Shown here one piece after another: positions 19,358-28,438 of a stretch of 64,000 nt of DNA. Under the pieces are notes generated by a model. That model did not search any database. It was given only the letters and a program-made list of their open reading frames with translations, and was not told the DNA's origin. The position numbers and the translations under genes were made by a program. The DNA is from Marivivens niveibacter (lineage in GTDB: Bacteria; Pseudomonadota; Alphaproteobacteria; Rhodobacterales; Rhodobacteraceae), in NCBI RefSeq assembly GCF_002150005.2, contig NZ_MSPP01000005.1, forward strand, positions 1 to 64,000, in the 5' to 3' direction. Within the stretch, counting starts at the first letter, position 1. Every line of letters begins with the position of its first letter.

Positions 19358-20108
19358 AGCGGATATGCGGCGCCGCGTCCTCTGCGCCCATCGTGATTTC
19401 TGCTGATACCCGAAATACGTCCCTTAATAGCGCCGGTGTAAGTACCTCTGCTGGTGTGCCGCAGGCCCGAATTTCACCGCTTTCCAACACCACGATCCGA
19501 TCGCAAAACATCGCGGCGAGGTTCAGATCATGCAGTGCGATAATCGATGTCAGGTCCAATGCGCGGACCATCCGCAGAATTTCGATTTGATGGTGAATGT
19601 CTAGATGATTTGTAGGTTCATCCAGAAACATGACCTGTGGTTCTTGGGCCAGCGCGCGGGCAATATGAACCCGCTGACGTTCGCCGCCCGATAGCGTTTG
19701 CCACGGCTGCCTGCGCCGCGTTGCCATATCGACCCTGTCCAGCGCCTGATTAACGGCGTTGTCGTCGGCCTCTGTCCAACCGGCAAGAGCGGAGCGGTGC
19801 GGTGTGCGCCCCAGTCTTATCACATCATTCACGGTGACGTTGGTATCGGTTGCCGCGCTTTGCTGTACGAACGCCAATTCACGCGACAACGCCTTGCGTG
19901 GAATCTGTGCAATGTTTTTGCCGTTGATTTCGACCGTGCCAGACGCTGGTTTTTTCAAACCCGCCAACAGACGCAGAAGGGATGATTTACCTGATCCATT
20001 TGGACCGATCAGTCCAACGGTTTCACCCTTGGCGACATGCAGGGACACATCGCGGACAATGGGTTTGCGCTTTACGCCCCAAATTAGGTTTTGCGCTTTT
20101 ACCGTCAT
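19344..20108 (-). CDS. FecE-type ABC transporter ATP-binding protein
   Basis: A 254-residue ATPase with Walker A GPNGSGKSS, signature LSGGERQRV and Walker B VMFLDEPTNHLD, all typical of the iron-chelate / cobalamin importer class. Its ATG overlaps the permease stop (ATGA). Together with the permease and binding protein upstream it forms a complete importer. No TonB-dependent receptor is visible nearby. Confidence 0.88.
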   Translation of the reverse strand: MTVKAQNLIWGVKRKPIVRDVSLHVAKGETVGLIGPNGSGKSSLLRLLAGLKKPASGTVEINGKNIAQIPRKALSRELAFVQQSAATDTNVTVNDVIRLGRTPHRSALAGWTEADDNAVNQALDRVDMATRRRQPWQTLSGGERQRVHIARALAQEPQVMFLDEPTNHLDIHHQIEILRMVRALDLTSIIALHDLNLAAMFCDRIVVLESGEIRACGTPAEVLTPALLRDVFRVSAEITMGAEDAAPHIRFAAQ

Positions 20109-21142
20109 ATCTGCGGCCTCGCGCGGTAGAGGATGATCGCAAAGAAGGGCACGCCGACAAGCGCCGTGACGACCCCGATCGGAACGGTTTGTTGGGTCGC
20201 AATCATCCGCGACGCGATGTCAGCGATAACCATAAAAACGGCGCCGATCATGGCGCTGGCGGGCAATAACCGCATATGCATCGGGCCGACGACGTAGCGC
20301 GCTGCATGGGGCACAACCAAACCGACAAAGCCGATGGCACCAACCATGCTGACGATCGTGGCGGTCAACAGCGCTGTGACGCCAAATAGAACCAAACGGA
20401 TACGCGCGACAGGCACGCCCAATGCAGCTGCGTCTTCGTCGCCAAATGTGAAAGCGTCAAGTGATCGCGCCATAAGAATGCAAATGGTCAGGCATACGAT
20501 AACAACGATGCCCAGTAGGTAAAAATCGGGCCAGCGGACGCCTCCAAAACTGCCCAAAAGCCAGAACATAACGTCGCGCGCCTGTTGGGCGTTTCCCGAT
20601 GTGGTCACGATGTAAGAGGTCAGCGCATTGAATAATTGCGATGCGGCTACCCCTGCAAGGATCGTATGGTTTGGCCCGCTGGTTGCGCCGTTTGACAACA
20701 GCGCAACCAAGGCAAACGCGGCAAAAGCCCCTGCAAATGCGCCTAGCGACAGAGACAGGCTGCCCGCGCCTATACCCAAAACGATCACACAAACAGCGCC
20801 CGTTGATGCGCCCGCAGAGACACCCAATACAAACGGTTCAGCCAACGCGTTTCGCAATAGCGCCTGCAAGATAGCACCACACAGCGCAAGGCCAGCGCCC
20901 GCAAGCGCAGCGATCAGTGCACGGCTTAGTCGAAGATTCCAAACCACGCTTTGTTCAATTGGGGGGATCTCTGCCTTGGTCAGGCCAAGTTCATTAGTGA
21001 CTGACAAAAAGACGGTTTTTACGGGAATATTATAATCGCCAATCGCCGCTGCGGCAGCAACGGCGAACATCAGGACGATTACGCTGATAAACAAAAAGAG
21101 GGCGAGGCGCGAAGCCCCACCCTCCATCGCATTGGATGACAT
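20105..21142 (-). CDS. FecCD-family ABC transporter permease
   Basis: 345 residues with about ten helices, including the family-typical LRLSRALIAALAGAGLALCGAILQ and VGLVVPHAAR stretches. FecCD permeases form homodimers that import siderophores, haem or cobalamin from the periplasm. Start and stop overlap those of the neighbouring binding protein (TAATG) and ATPase (ATGA), so the three subunits are coupled. The specific ligand is not shown by the sequence. Confidence 0.88.
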   Translation of the reverse strand: MSSNAMEGGASRLALFLFISVIVLMFAVAAAAAIGDYNIPVKTVFLSVTNELGLTKAEIPPIEQSVVWNLRLSRALIAALAGAGLALCGAILQALLRNALAEPFVLGVSAGASTGAVCVIVLGIGAGSLSLSLGAFAGAFAAFALVALLSNGATSGPNHTILAGVAASQLFNALTSYIVTTSGNAQQARDVMFWLLGSFGGVRWPDFYLLGIVVIVCLTICILMARSLDAFTFGDEDAAALGVPVARIRLVLFGVTALLTATIVSMVGAIGFVGLVVPHAARYVVGPMHMRLLPASAMIGAVFMVIADIASRMIATQQTVPIGVVTALVGVPFFAIILYRARPQI

Positions 21143-22146
21143 TATTCCAGGTCCATTGCCTTGATTTGTTCGGCCACTTGTTCAGCGCCGTAGATGGTAC
21201 GAATGCTTGGGTTCATCGATGCACCCGCCATAACAGCGATGCGGCCGTTTTTGATCGCATCCATTTGGCTGACGGTTTCATCGGATGTTAGGAACTCGAT
21301 TTTGTTTTCCGCGGTGTCCAGATCCCAGCGGTTACGATCAACTTGCGCGGCAACGAAAATAGTTGGGTTAGTAGCCATGATGCCTTCCCATCCCAGTGCG
21401 GGCCAATCTGCATCGGTCTGGATAGCGTTAGAGCCGCCCAGCAGGTCTGCGATGTAACCAGATGGTCCTTTGCCGCCGCCCAGATAGGCGTCATCTTCTG
21501 GCGATGGGCTCGAGAACCAGAAAACAAAAGTCAGGTCTTCGTCTTGGCCAAATTCTGCGCGCAGAGCGGCTTCGCGTGCTTTGAAGTCTTCGATTAAGGC
21601 TTGTCCACGATCCGCAACGTCGAAAATGCGGGAAAGATCGTCGATCTCTTGATACAGCAGGTCCATGCTCCACAGCTCGTCACGAGACCCATAAGCATCG
21701 CCGCCATCTAGAGTGGTCGAACACGCCGAAGGCGACAGGTAGGTGGGAATGCCAAGGTCTTCGAAATCCGAACGCTTCGCCACTTTGCTGTCGGGGCCAA
21801 GCAATGTGGTCAGCATTGCTGCAACAAAATCCGGTTGTTTCGAAAGAACGCTTTCTAGCGTTGGGAATTCGACGGTTAGTACCTCAACCTTGTCGTTTGC
21901 TTCTTTCAGGTCGTCTAGAACGGCGTTCGGCCAAAATGCACTAGCTGCCATGCGATCTTCTAGACCCAACAGCAGCATGATTTCCGCACTGTTCTGGCCT
22001 AGTGCGACTGCGTTTTGTGGCGCCTGTTCAAAGGTTACGATTTGGCCGCAGTTTTCAATGGTCAGCGGGTAATCTGTAGCCAAGGCAGCTGTGACGGATA
22101 GCATAACAGCCGTCGTAGCCGCAGCGAAAAGTGATGAGCGAGACAT
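21142..22146 (-). CDS. periplasmic binding protein of a FecBCD-type importer
   Basis: 334 residues with a signal peptide ending at about LATDYPL and a class III (FecB/BtuF-like) binding fold. Segments such as LGLEDRMAASAFWPN and PDFVAAMLTTLLG fit the family. Three cysteines are present in the mature part. The region before the ATG does not show a ribosome-binding site, which is odd for the first gene of an operon. No cobalamin riboswitch signature was seen in the 200 bases upstream. The ligand (iron chelate, cobalamin or metallophore) stays open. Confidence 0.83.
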   Translation of the reverse strand: MSRSSLFAAATTAVMLSVTAALATDYPLTIENCGQIVTFEQAPQNAVALGQNSAEIMLLLGLEDRMAASAFWPNAVLDDLKEANDKVEVLTVEFPTLESVLSKQPDFVAAMLTTLLGPDSKVAKRSDFEDLGIPTYLSPSACSTTLDGGDAYGSRDELWSMDLLYQEIDDLSRIFDVADRGQALIEDFKAREAALRAEFGQDEDLTFVFWFSSPSPEDDAYLGGGKGPSGYIADLLGGSNAIQTDADWPALGWEGIMATNPTIFVAAQVDRNRWDLDTAENKIEFLTSDETVSQMDAIKNGRIAVMAGASMNPSIRTIYGAEQVAEQIKAMDLE

Positions 22147-22348
22147 GGGAGGAGTCCATTTCTGATTTATTTAGTCGGGTATGGACTACAGTCGAGCCGG
22201 GGAAGATTCAAGAGTATTTTTGTCGGGAATTAGAGGGCGGCTTTTTGCTATCCGCCCCGCTAATTTATTCCCGCGCATATCCAATCGCAGGCATTAGGGT
22301 TTTAACCTCGATGCTGGAACTAAAGCGAGGAGCGAACCCCTCAGAAAT

Positions 22349-23089
22349 TTATACGGCTTCCGAAAGGTCGTTGTTCACTGTCGTATGTTCAGCAACGTCC
22401 AGCCAAAGCTGATCGATTTGATCTATTACCCTCTGGTCAAATTGGTGCTCAACCTTCCAGTAACGTCCATCTGGAACCATGTAGTTTGCAGATGCTTCAG
22501 CATTTAGCGCGCGTTCGATGAGGCTGCTTTGAAATTCCATCGGTCGTACAGAGTTTAGGTTTTTGTAGGTCGCGCGCGGATAGATAAGACGACTGCTAGG
22601 CGCATCCGATAGATTCACCATTGCGCAGTTCGACTGAGCAGCGAGTGCCAAAAGTCGCGCCGATTTAGCTTCTAGCGATCGAAGTGTGATGTCTTGGCGC
22701 AGTGGGTCAGCCGTACCTTTGCCATAGAAATGTGTAGGTCCCGTGCTGGGATAAATCATATCACATCCGATCATAGCTATGACGCGTGGCTTGAGCGCGG
22801 CGAGTGCCCAGTAAGCTGCGGTAAAGGCCATTGTGCCTCCGGCATAAACAAACCCACCGACTTGGTTCTGCAACGGCACATAATCCTTTGCTCCGACAAT
22901 TTTTTGATCGGTTTTAAACACCCTTGGGCGCCGATCTATGGGGAAATCCTCGGGGTGAATAAGATAGTCCCAATCGGGTCGTACGCGCCATGCATTGTTG
23001 ATCGCAACGATGTTGTGGGACGGATTGCGGCGCCACTCGATCGACTTGAGCGCTCCGGGTCCGGAACCGAGAATAATAACGACGCACAC
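22349..23089 (-). CDS. conserved hypothetical protein with N-terminal Rossmann-like motif
   Basis: 246 residues starting at a GTG (23089) with GGAG 8 bases upstream. The N-terminus VVIILGSGPGALKS resembles a nucleotide-sugar or dinucleotide-binding loop, followed by IVAINNAWRVRPDWDYLIHPEDFP and AMIGCDMIYPSTGPTHFYG. The pattern recalls DUF115/sialyltransferase-like proteins that act on surface glycans, but I cannot place it in a family. It has no signal peptide or membrane helix. It stands alone upstream of the FecBCD-type genes with about 200 bases between them. Confidence 0.6.
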   Translation of the reverse strand: MCVVIILGSGPGALKSIEWRRNPSHNIVAINNAWRVRPDWDYLIHPEDFPIDRRPRVFKTDQKIVGAKDYVPLQNQVGGFVYAGGTMAFTAAYWALAALKPRVIAMIGCDMIYPSTGPTHFYGKGTADPLRQDITLRSLEAKSARLLALAAQSNCAMVNLSDAPSSRLIYPRATYKNLNSVRPMEFQSSLIERALNAEASANYMVPDGRYWKVEHQFDQRVIDQIDQLWLDVAEHTTVNNDLSEAV

Positions 23090-23248
23090 GGCTTATTCTC
23101 CAATTTGACATGACTGTGCTCGGGTGGAGATAGGGCAAACCAAGGGTGTAGCAATTGAAATCTGCCCCCAATCGTTGGTTCTGGTGCGATTAGGTCATTT
23201 TGTCACTTTGTCTGAATTCGACGCGCGCTTTGATTTTTATTTTGATGA

Positions 23249-23773
23249 CTAGTCTGAACCGAAACGGAAACTGCGCGTCGTGGCATGCCCTAACGTCCAG
23301 ACCCGACATTCGATGGAATAAAGGTCTGGTTCGTTTTTCAACAGGGTCAGCAGGTTGCCCGATTTTTCGATGATCGGCAAAATTTGTGGGTGATACAGGT
23401 GTTCGTCGCGTTCCAATGTCACTTTGGTGTCGTCGGCTACGGTCACTCGGGTGAAATCGTGCGTTTTGACGTGTGTTCGAATGGATTTGGCCAGCAAAAC
23501 ACCGCTAGAGCCGCTTTCATCAGCCAGTCGATAGCGCAGATAGCGGTTTACCGTGATGTCCAAATCATCGTTAGTCGCGTTCAGAATTGGTAAATACAGG
23601 CCGCCATCGTCGCCTATTTCGATTTGCCCGATGCTAGTTTCCCAATTTGTATTTTTCGATTGGGGCGAGGCCTCAGCTCGGTTGCGATTGAACAGGTAAA
23701 TGCCTGCGCTAAAGGTGATCATGATCAGCACGAAAACCCATGAGGGATTTAGATTTTCAAAAATCAAAAACAT
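23249..23773 (-). CDS. hypothetical membrane-anchored protein
   Basis: 174 residues with one N-terminal transmembrane helix (about residues 10-28) and a soluble, probably beta-rich remainder. No family was recognised. The frame has normal codon use and an ATG, and no competing gene covers it, so it is likely real. It ends 159 bases before the start of the preceding unknown gene on the same strand. Confidence 0.5.
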   Translation of the reverse strand: MFLIFENLNPSWVFVLIMITFSAGIYLFNRNRAEASPQSKNTNWETSIGQIEIGDDGGLYLPILNATNDDLDITVNRYLRYRLADESGSSGVLLAKSIRTHVKTHDFTRVTVADDTKVTLERDEHLYHPQILPIIEKSGNLLTLLKNEPDLYSIECRVWTLGHATTRSFRFGSD

Positions 23774-24106
23774 GGATGCGAATGTGGCCGATTTTGGACC
23801 CGTTGTCTTGGTCTCAGTTCCGTAATCAAATTAGGGGAGATAGGCAAAGCGTCTAATCCTTTTTGCGGCGGCATTTGGGCCTTTTTGCGGATCAATACCT
23901 TAGTACACTGCGTGAACAGGGCGTCGCAGAAATGATGGTGTGCGTATATTCTGGGTGCGATTGAGACCTAATCCACGCAGAGCTATTCGGGTGGCAGTCA
24001 AGTTATAGGCGAACTTTGGAATTTCCTCGCGTCATTTGGCGGCTGAAGGGTTGTAAGCAATCCCCGTTGTTACTGAAATAGCGGAAAACCACGAAAACTG
24101 ATTGCT
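23774..24106. other. intergenic stretch without a recognised gene
   Basis: These 333 bases separate two divergent genes and should hold both promoters. No open frame with recognisable protein content, no RNA gene and no strong palindrome was seen. Confidence 0.5.
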
Positions 24107-25171
24107 ATGCAAAAAACCATGAAAGCTATCGTCACCACAGGAAACGGTGGCTACGACAAACTAGAATGGCGCGAGGTGCCATTACCCGATGTTGGCATCG
24201 GCGATGTTCTAATTCGTGTGACTGCTGCTGGCGTGAACAATACCGAAATCAATACGCGTTTAGGCTGGTATTCGTCGTCGGTCAGAGACGCGACAAGCGA
24301 TACCTCAGATATTCAAACGCGGTCCGATGGCGGCTGGAACGCTGCGACTCCTTTCCCGTTTATTCAAGGCACCGACTGCTGCGGCGAAATCGTAATGGCC
24401 GGATCTGCGGTGGATCAGGGACGAATTGGGGAACGGGTCATCGTCCGATCTTGTATGCGTCCAAATGGTTTTGAACAGCCCGACAATATCTGGTTAGGTT
24501 CAGATTTCGACGGTGCGTTCGCACAATATGTGGCCGTTCCCGCAACCGAAGCGTTCGCAGTTCAGTGTGACTGGACCGATGCCGAGCTTGCCTCGATTCC
24601 ATGCGCGTATGGAACAGCGGAAAACATGGTTGAACGCGCAGGCGTTCGGCAGGGCATGACTGTGTTGGTCCCTGGCGCGTCAGGCGGCGTTGGGTCCGCG
24701 ATCATTCAATTGGTCAAACGGCGCGGGGCGAAGGCTATCGCGATTACGAGCCGTGAAAAAATCACGGATATTCGTAACTTGGGCGCTGATTTGGTGTTAA
24801 CGCGCGACGATGATCTGTTGGCAACGCTAGGAGAAGGCAAAGCCGATGTTGTCATCGACAATGTCGGCGGCGCGGGCTTTCCAAACATGCTCAAAGTGTT
24901 GAAACGCGGCGGACGATACGCGACCTCGGGCGCAATTGCTGGTCCCATCGTAGAGCTAGACATGCGTGATATGTACCTCAAAGATATCACGCTGATCGGG
25001 TGCACGGGATGGGATGCCGCGGTTTTTCCCAATCTCATCTCGTATATTGAGGCGGGTGAAATTCGGCCACTGGTTGCGGCCACTTATCCGCTGCAGGATA
25101 TTGTGCAGGCGCAAAAGGACTTCAGCGCGAAATCCCATGTTGGCAAATTTGTTTTGATACCACCGCAGTGA
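24107..25171 (+). CDS. zinc-type MDR alcohol dehydrogenase / quinone oxidoreductase family protein
   Basis: 354 residues of the medium-chain dehydrogenase/reductase superfamily: an N-terminal GroES-like domain with TAAGVNNTEIN, and a Rossmann domain with VLVPGASGGVGSAIIQLVKRRGAKAIAI. Catalytic zinc ligands are not evident, so a quinone-oxidoreductase-type enzyme using NADPH is more likely than a zinc alcohol dehydrogenase. The first ATG (24107) lacks a clear ribosome-binding site; the ATG at 24119 (MKAIV) is an alternative. The gene is transcribed alone and ends at a hairpin. Confidence 0.8.
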   Translation: MQKTMKAIVTTGNGGYDKLEWREVPLPDVGIGDVLIRVTAAGVNNTEINTRLGWYSSSVRDATSDTSDIQTRSDGGWNAATPFPFIQGTDCCGEIVMAGSAVDQGRIGERVIVRSCMRPNGFEQPDNIWLGSDFDGAFAQYVAVPATEAFAVQCDWTDAELASIPCAYGTAENMVERAGVRQGMTVLVPGASGGVGSAIIQLVKRRGAKAIAITSREKITDIRNLGADLVLTRDDDLLATLGEGKADVVIDNVGGAGFPNMLKVLKRGGRYATSGAIAGPIVELDMRDMYLKDITLIGCTGWDAAVFPNLISYIEAGEIRPLVAATYPLQDIVQAQKDFSAKSHVGKFVLIPPQ

Positions 25172-25175
25172 TTAA

Positions 25176-25201
25176 AGGGCGGCGCAGATGGGCGCCGCCC
25201 T
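25176..25201. terminator. bidirectional terminator hairpin
   Basis: GGGCGGCGC and GCGCCGCCC form a perfect 9-base GC stem with a 6-base loop, flanked by AAA on the left and TTATTTT a few bases to the right. It lies between the convergent MDR gene and the dehydrogenase gene. Confidence 0.6.
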
Positions 25202-25209
25202 GCGTTATT

Positions 25210-26082
25210 TTACGATTTCAGGAACAAGTCGTAGATTTCTGGAACGTTGCCTTGGCCCATGCCGGCATCAAATGCGTTTTGCAGATTGTTTGACGTGGCT
25301 TCGGCGATTGTTGAACGTGTTTCTAGATCTTTGGTCATTTCAACAAAGTAACGCAGATCTTTGTTTGCGTTTGCGATGGAAAAGCCCAAATCACTTACGC
25401 CATCGACCGCGTAGTTTTTGCAAAACTGCATGAACGGCGAATTCGATGGACCGGTGGACATAATCTGAAATAGCTGTCTGCGGTCAACGCCTGCTTTCTC
25501 GGCCACGGCAAAAGCTTGGGACATGGTGCAGACTGTTGTCATACCCATAAAGTTATTGATCAGCTTGGTTGTGTGACCTGCGCCCAATTCACCAAGGTAG
25601 AAAACATTTTCGCCAAGGATATCCAGAACGGGTTTCACTTTGGCAAAATCGGCATCATCACCGGCGGCCATGATGTTCAGCAGACCGTCCTTTGCGTGGG
25701 CTGGCGTGCGGCCCAGAGGGGCGTCTACCATGCCTGCACCTTTGGCCGTCAGATCAGCGCCAATTTTGCGCGTGGACGCCGGAATAGAGGTGCCAAAGTC
25801 GATCACAACACTGCCCGGTTGAACACCGGCCAAGATGCCATCGTCGGCATACATGATGCTTTCGACTACTTCGGACGTTGTTAGGCACAACATGATGATA
25901 TTGCACTGTTCTGCCAGATCTTTTGGGGATTTCGCCTCGGTTGCGCCGCGAGCGACCACAGCTGCAACAGCGTCAGCATTCAGATCCATCACTACCGGTT
26001 TGAAACCGTTTTTCTGTAGGCATTCGACCATGTTGCTGCCCATTAGGCCAAGGCCGATAAAGCCGATTTTTGTGGGGGCCAT
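25210..26082 (-). CDS. 3-hydroxyisobutyrate dehydrogenase-family reductase, last gene of the TRAP operon
   Basis: 290 residues. The start at 26082 (MAPTKIGFIGLGLMG) has GAGGAG 9 bases upstream; a longer open frame runs back into the next gene. The Rossmann motif GFIGLGLMGSNM and the catalytic-lysine region TTKLINNF mark the beta-hydroxyacid dehydrogenase family. The usual APVSGG substrate loop is replaced by APLGRTPAHAKDG. Relatives include tartronate semialdehyde reductase and the Vibrio DehR reductase of unsaturated uronate (DEH). It lies in the TRAP operon, whose promoter carries the same operator as the alginate genes, so a uronate or short hydroxyacid substrate is plausible. Confidence 0.78.
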   Translation of the reverse strand: MAPTKIGFIGLGLMGSNMVECLQKNGFKPVVMDLNADAVAAVVARGATEAKSPKDLAEQCNIIMLCLTTSEVVESIMYADDGILAGVQPGSVVIDFGTSIPASTRKIGADLTAKGAGMVDAPLGRTPAHAKDGLLNIMAAGDDADFAKVKPVLDILGENVFYLGELGAGHTTKLINNFMGMTTVCTMSQAFAVAEKAGVDRRQLFQIMSTGPSNSPFMQFCKNYAVDGVSDLGFSIANANKDLRYFVEMTKDLETRSTIAEATSNNLQNAFDAGMGQGNVPEIYDLFLKS

Positions 26083-26105
26083 TTTGTGTCTCCTCGTAAC
26101 GATAC

Positions 26106-26531
26106 TTAGGGGTTTTGTGCGGCCCATTCGCGGGCTGCTGTTTGTGCGATTTCGCGATCTTGGTCCGGCGTGCCAGAGCTGACTCCGATTGCGCCGATCA
26201 CGGTGTCCGCGTGGAAAATAGGAATGCCGCCTGCGATGATCATGAAACGGCCATTCGCAGCCGTCCAAACCCCATAGGCGGGTTGCCCGGGTTGGGCCGC
26301 GTTGGCTAATTCATGGGTTCCTTTGCGGGTGCTGGCGGCGGTGAAGGCTTTGTCGATCGCGATTTCGGCGCTGGACGCTTTGGCGCCCTCCATGCGTTCG
26401 AATGCGATCAGGTCGCCCGCCTCATCGCAAATCGCAATGCACACAGGCACATTCATTTCGGTTGCTGCCTGACGTGCGGCCGCAAGGATTGTGCGGGCGT
26501 CGTCGATATCGGCCCGTTGGATGGTTTTCAT
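26106..26531 (-). CDS. GlcG/HbpS-like protein
   Basis: 141 residues with the family pattern MNVPVCIAICDEAGDLIAFERMEGA, then AGGIPIF and GAIGVSSGTPDQD. GlcG/HbpS-type proteins are small octamers, sometimes haem-binding, often encoded with glycolate or hydroxyacid catabolism. It sits between dctM and the HIBDH-like gene with gaps of about 25 bases, so it is part of the operon. AAGGAG precedes the ATG. The role is unknown. Confidence 0.75.
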   Translation of the reverse strand: MKTIQRADIDDARTILAAARQAATEMNVPVCIAICDEAGDLIAFERMEGAKASSAEIAIDKAFTAASTRKGTHELANAAQPGQPAYGVWTAANGRFMIIAGGIPIFHADTVIGAIGVSSGTPDQDREIAQTAAREWAAQNP

Positions 26532-26556
26532 GACTACTCCTTTGATGTCAGGCGGC

Positions 26557-27840
26557 TTAACCGCCCAACAGATTTGGTAGAGTGAGAGAAATTGCAGGTA
26601 CGAAAGTGATGAGCATCAACGCTGCAAAGATCGCTAGGTAGAATGGCCAGATTGTTCTGACGGCTTTTTCCATCGGCAAATTGCCGACCGCACAGCCAAC
26701 GAACAGACACGAACCAACTGGCGGCGTGCATAAACCAAGCCCAAGGTTCACCAACAAGATCATACCGAATTGTAGTGGATCGACGCCGATGCCAACGGCT
26801 ACTGGTAAAAAGATCGGAGTGCAGATCAAGATCAACGCAGCCATATCCATGATCATACCCAGCACCAGTAAGACGATGTTGATCATCAACAGGATCATGA
26901 TGGGGTTGCTGCTGATGCCCGTCATGGTTTCGATCATTAACGAAGGCACCTGATAGAATGTCAGCATATAGGCAAACGCACCCGCGCAGGCGATCAGAAC
27001 CATCACCATCGACGTGGTTTTAACCGAAGATTTCACCGCGATTTTGAAACTTTCCCACGTAAGAGCGCGATAAACGACCAAGGTGACGATGAATGCATAG
27101 ATTGCGCCAAATGCACCGGATTCCGTAACGGTAAAGATGCCGGACAGAACACCGCCCACGATAATCACAGCGGTCAAAAGGCCCGGAATTGCGCCGAAAA
27201 ACGCTATGGCCAGCGCGGTCCAGCCTGGGAATTGTTCCGCTTGATAACCGCGGCGGACGGCGATGATGTATGACACGATGGCCAAACAGACGCACATCAA
27301 AATGCCTGGCACCACGCCTGCCAAGAACAGTTTGGACACGGAAATGCCACCACCTGCCGCGATTGCGAAAATGATCATGTTGTGGCTGGGCGGAATAATG
27401 ATGCCCGCAATCGACGATGTGACTGTCACGTTCACCGCATAGTCCGCGTCATACCCTTTGTCCTTCATTACAGGAACAAGGATCGACCCCAACGCAGAGA
27501 TGTCCGCAATCGCGGAACCGGATATGCCGCCGAACAACATTGATGAAAATACATTCACAATGCCCAATCCACCGCGCACAGCGCCGACTGCAGCCGAAGC
27601 AAACCGAACCAACCGCGCGGCGATGCCGCCATGGAACATCAGTTCGCCCGCAAAAATAAAAAACGGAATCGCCATTAGCGAAAACACGTTGATGCCTGAA
27701 ATGATCCGTTGAACGCCGACCATAAGGGGCAGGCCTTCGAACCAGAACGCCGCAAGAGACGCGATGCCAAGAGCAAAGGCAACTGGCGTGCCTAAGATAA
27801 CCGCGAATGCGAATATCCCTAACAGAACTGCTAGTCCCAT
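26557..27840 (-). CDS. dctM: TRAP transporter large permease (DctM)
   Basis: 427 residues with about twelve hydrophobic helices, the normal size for the large TRAP subunit. Typical segments include SGSAIADISALGSILVP, IIIPPSHNMIIFA and LGLCTPPVGSCLFVG. It moves carboxylates with sodium ions after delivery by the DctP protein. It lies 11 bases after dctQ, with AAGGA before its ATG. Confidence 0.9.
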   Translation of the reverse strand: MGLAVLLGIFAFAVILGTPVAFALGIASLAAFWFEGLPLMVGVQRIISGINVFSLMAIPFFIFAGELMFHGGIAARLVRFASAAVGAVRGGLGIVNVFSSMLFGGISGSAIADISALGSILVPVMKDKGYDADYAVNVTVTSSIAGIIIPPSHNMIIFAIAAGGGISVSKLFLAGVVPGILMCVCLAIVSYIIAVRRGYQAEQFPGWTALAIAFFGAIPGLLTAVIIVGGVLSGIFTVTESGAFGAIYAFIVTLVVYRALTWESFKIAVKSSVKTTSMVMVLIACAGAFAYMLTFYQVPSLMIETMTGISSNPIMILLMINIVLLVLGMIMDMAALILICTPIFLPVAVGIGVDPLQFGMILLVNLGLGLCTPPVGSCLFVGCAVGNLPMEKAVRTIWPFYLAIFAALMLITFVPAISLTLPNLLGG

Positions 27841-27851
27841 TTTATTCTTCC

Positions 27852-28379
27852 TTATTCGATGCTGTCTGCACGCTCGTCACGACCGATGAGGACTCGGATT
27901 ATGTGACCGATAGAAAACAGTAAAATCAGCCCGCCCATGATGGTTAGAGGCAGCGAACGGTAACCTTCGCTAATGCCGATCAAGGGGATCATGGTGTTCC
28001 ATTTGAACATCGTAAGTTGGGCGCCATAGACCACCAAAACCACGCCAAACACAGCCATCATTGTGTCGGTCAGTAGCACCATAACTGTGCGAACCTGCGT
28101 TGGTACGACAAAGCGAAATGCCACCACTGACAGATGCGTATGTTCGCGGACACCAACGGCCGCGCCTAGAAACGCGATCAACATGATGAGTAGTAGCGAA
28201 TATTGTTCGACCCATGTCGGCGTCGCATTCAATACGTAGCGGCCAAAAACCAGCCACCCGAACATGATTGTCATCAATACTAGGGCGACACCCGTTACGA
28301 CGCGGCAAATCCACACGATGCCGTCAAATAGTTTGTCCATGGCCGATAGTGCCGCTGGCACGTCTGATTTATCTACCAT
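27852..28379 (-). CDS. dctQ: TRAP transporter small permease (DctQ)
   Basis: 175 residues with four transmembrane helices, the DctQ architecture. Conserved features include FGRYVLNATPTWVEQYS and the helix LIMLIAFLGAAVGVREHTHLSV. It pairs with DctM to form the membrane part of the importer. AAGGAT precedes the ATG, directly after a stable hairpin that separates it from the dctP gene. Confidence 0.88.
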   Translation of the reverse strand: MVDKSDVPAALSAMDKLFDGIVWICRVVTGVALVLMTIMFGWLVFGRYVLNATPTWVEQYSLLLIMLIAFLGAAVGVREHTHLSVVAFRFVVPTQVRTVMVLLTDTMMAVFGVVLVVYGAQLTMFKWNTMIPLIGISEGYRSLPLTIMGGLILLFSIGHIIRVLIGRDERADSIE

Positions 28380-28397
28380 GATTTATCCTTTCATAAT

Positions 28398-28426
28398 CGG
28401 CACTGCCGAGGTTACAGGCAGTGCCG
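28398..28426 (-). terminator. intra-operon hairpin after the TRAP binding-protein gene
   Basis: CGGCACTGCC and GGCAGTGCCG form a perfect 10-base stem with a 9-base loop, 12 bases after the dctP stop and before the dctQ ribosome-binding site. No T-run follows, so it is more likely to protect the upstream message or act as a partial attenuator that lowers permease expression than to terminate fully. Confidence 0.6.
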
Positions 28427-28438
28427 ACCGGTCAATGG

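Noticed and set aside
18696-19406. Plus-strand open frame of 236 codons
   Set aside because: It is antisense to the DMT transporter gene and low in sequence complexity (Ala/Thr/Asn rich), typical of a shadow frame.
22147-22348. Possible cobalamin riboswitch before the FecBCD-type genes
   Set aside because: No B12-box-like sequence was seen on the minus strand; only a GGGCGG/CCGCCC hairpin without a T-run is present.
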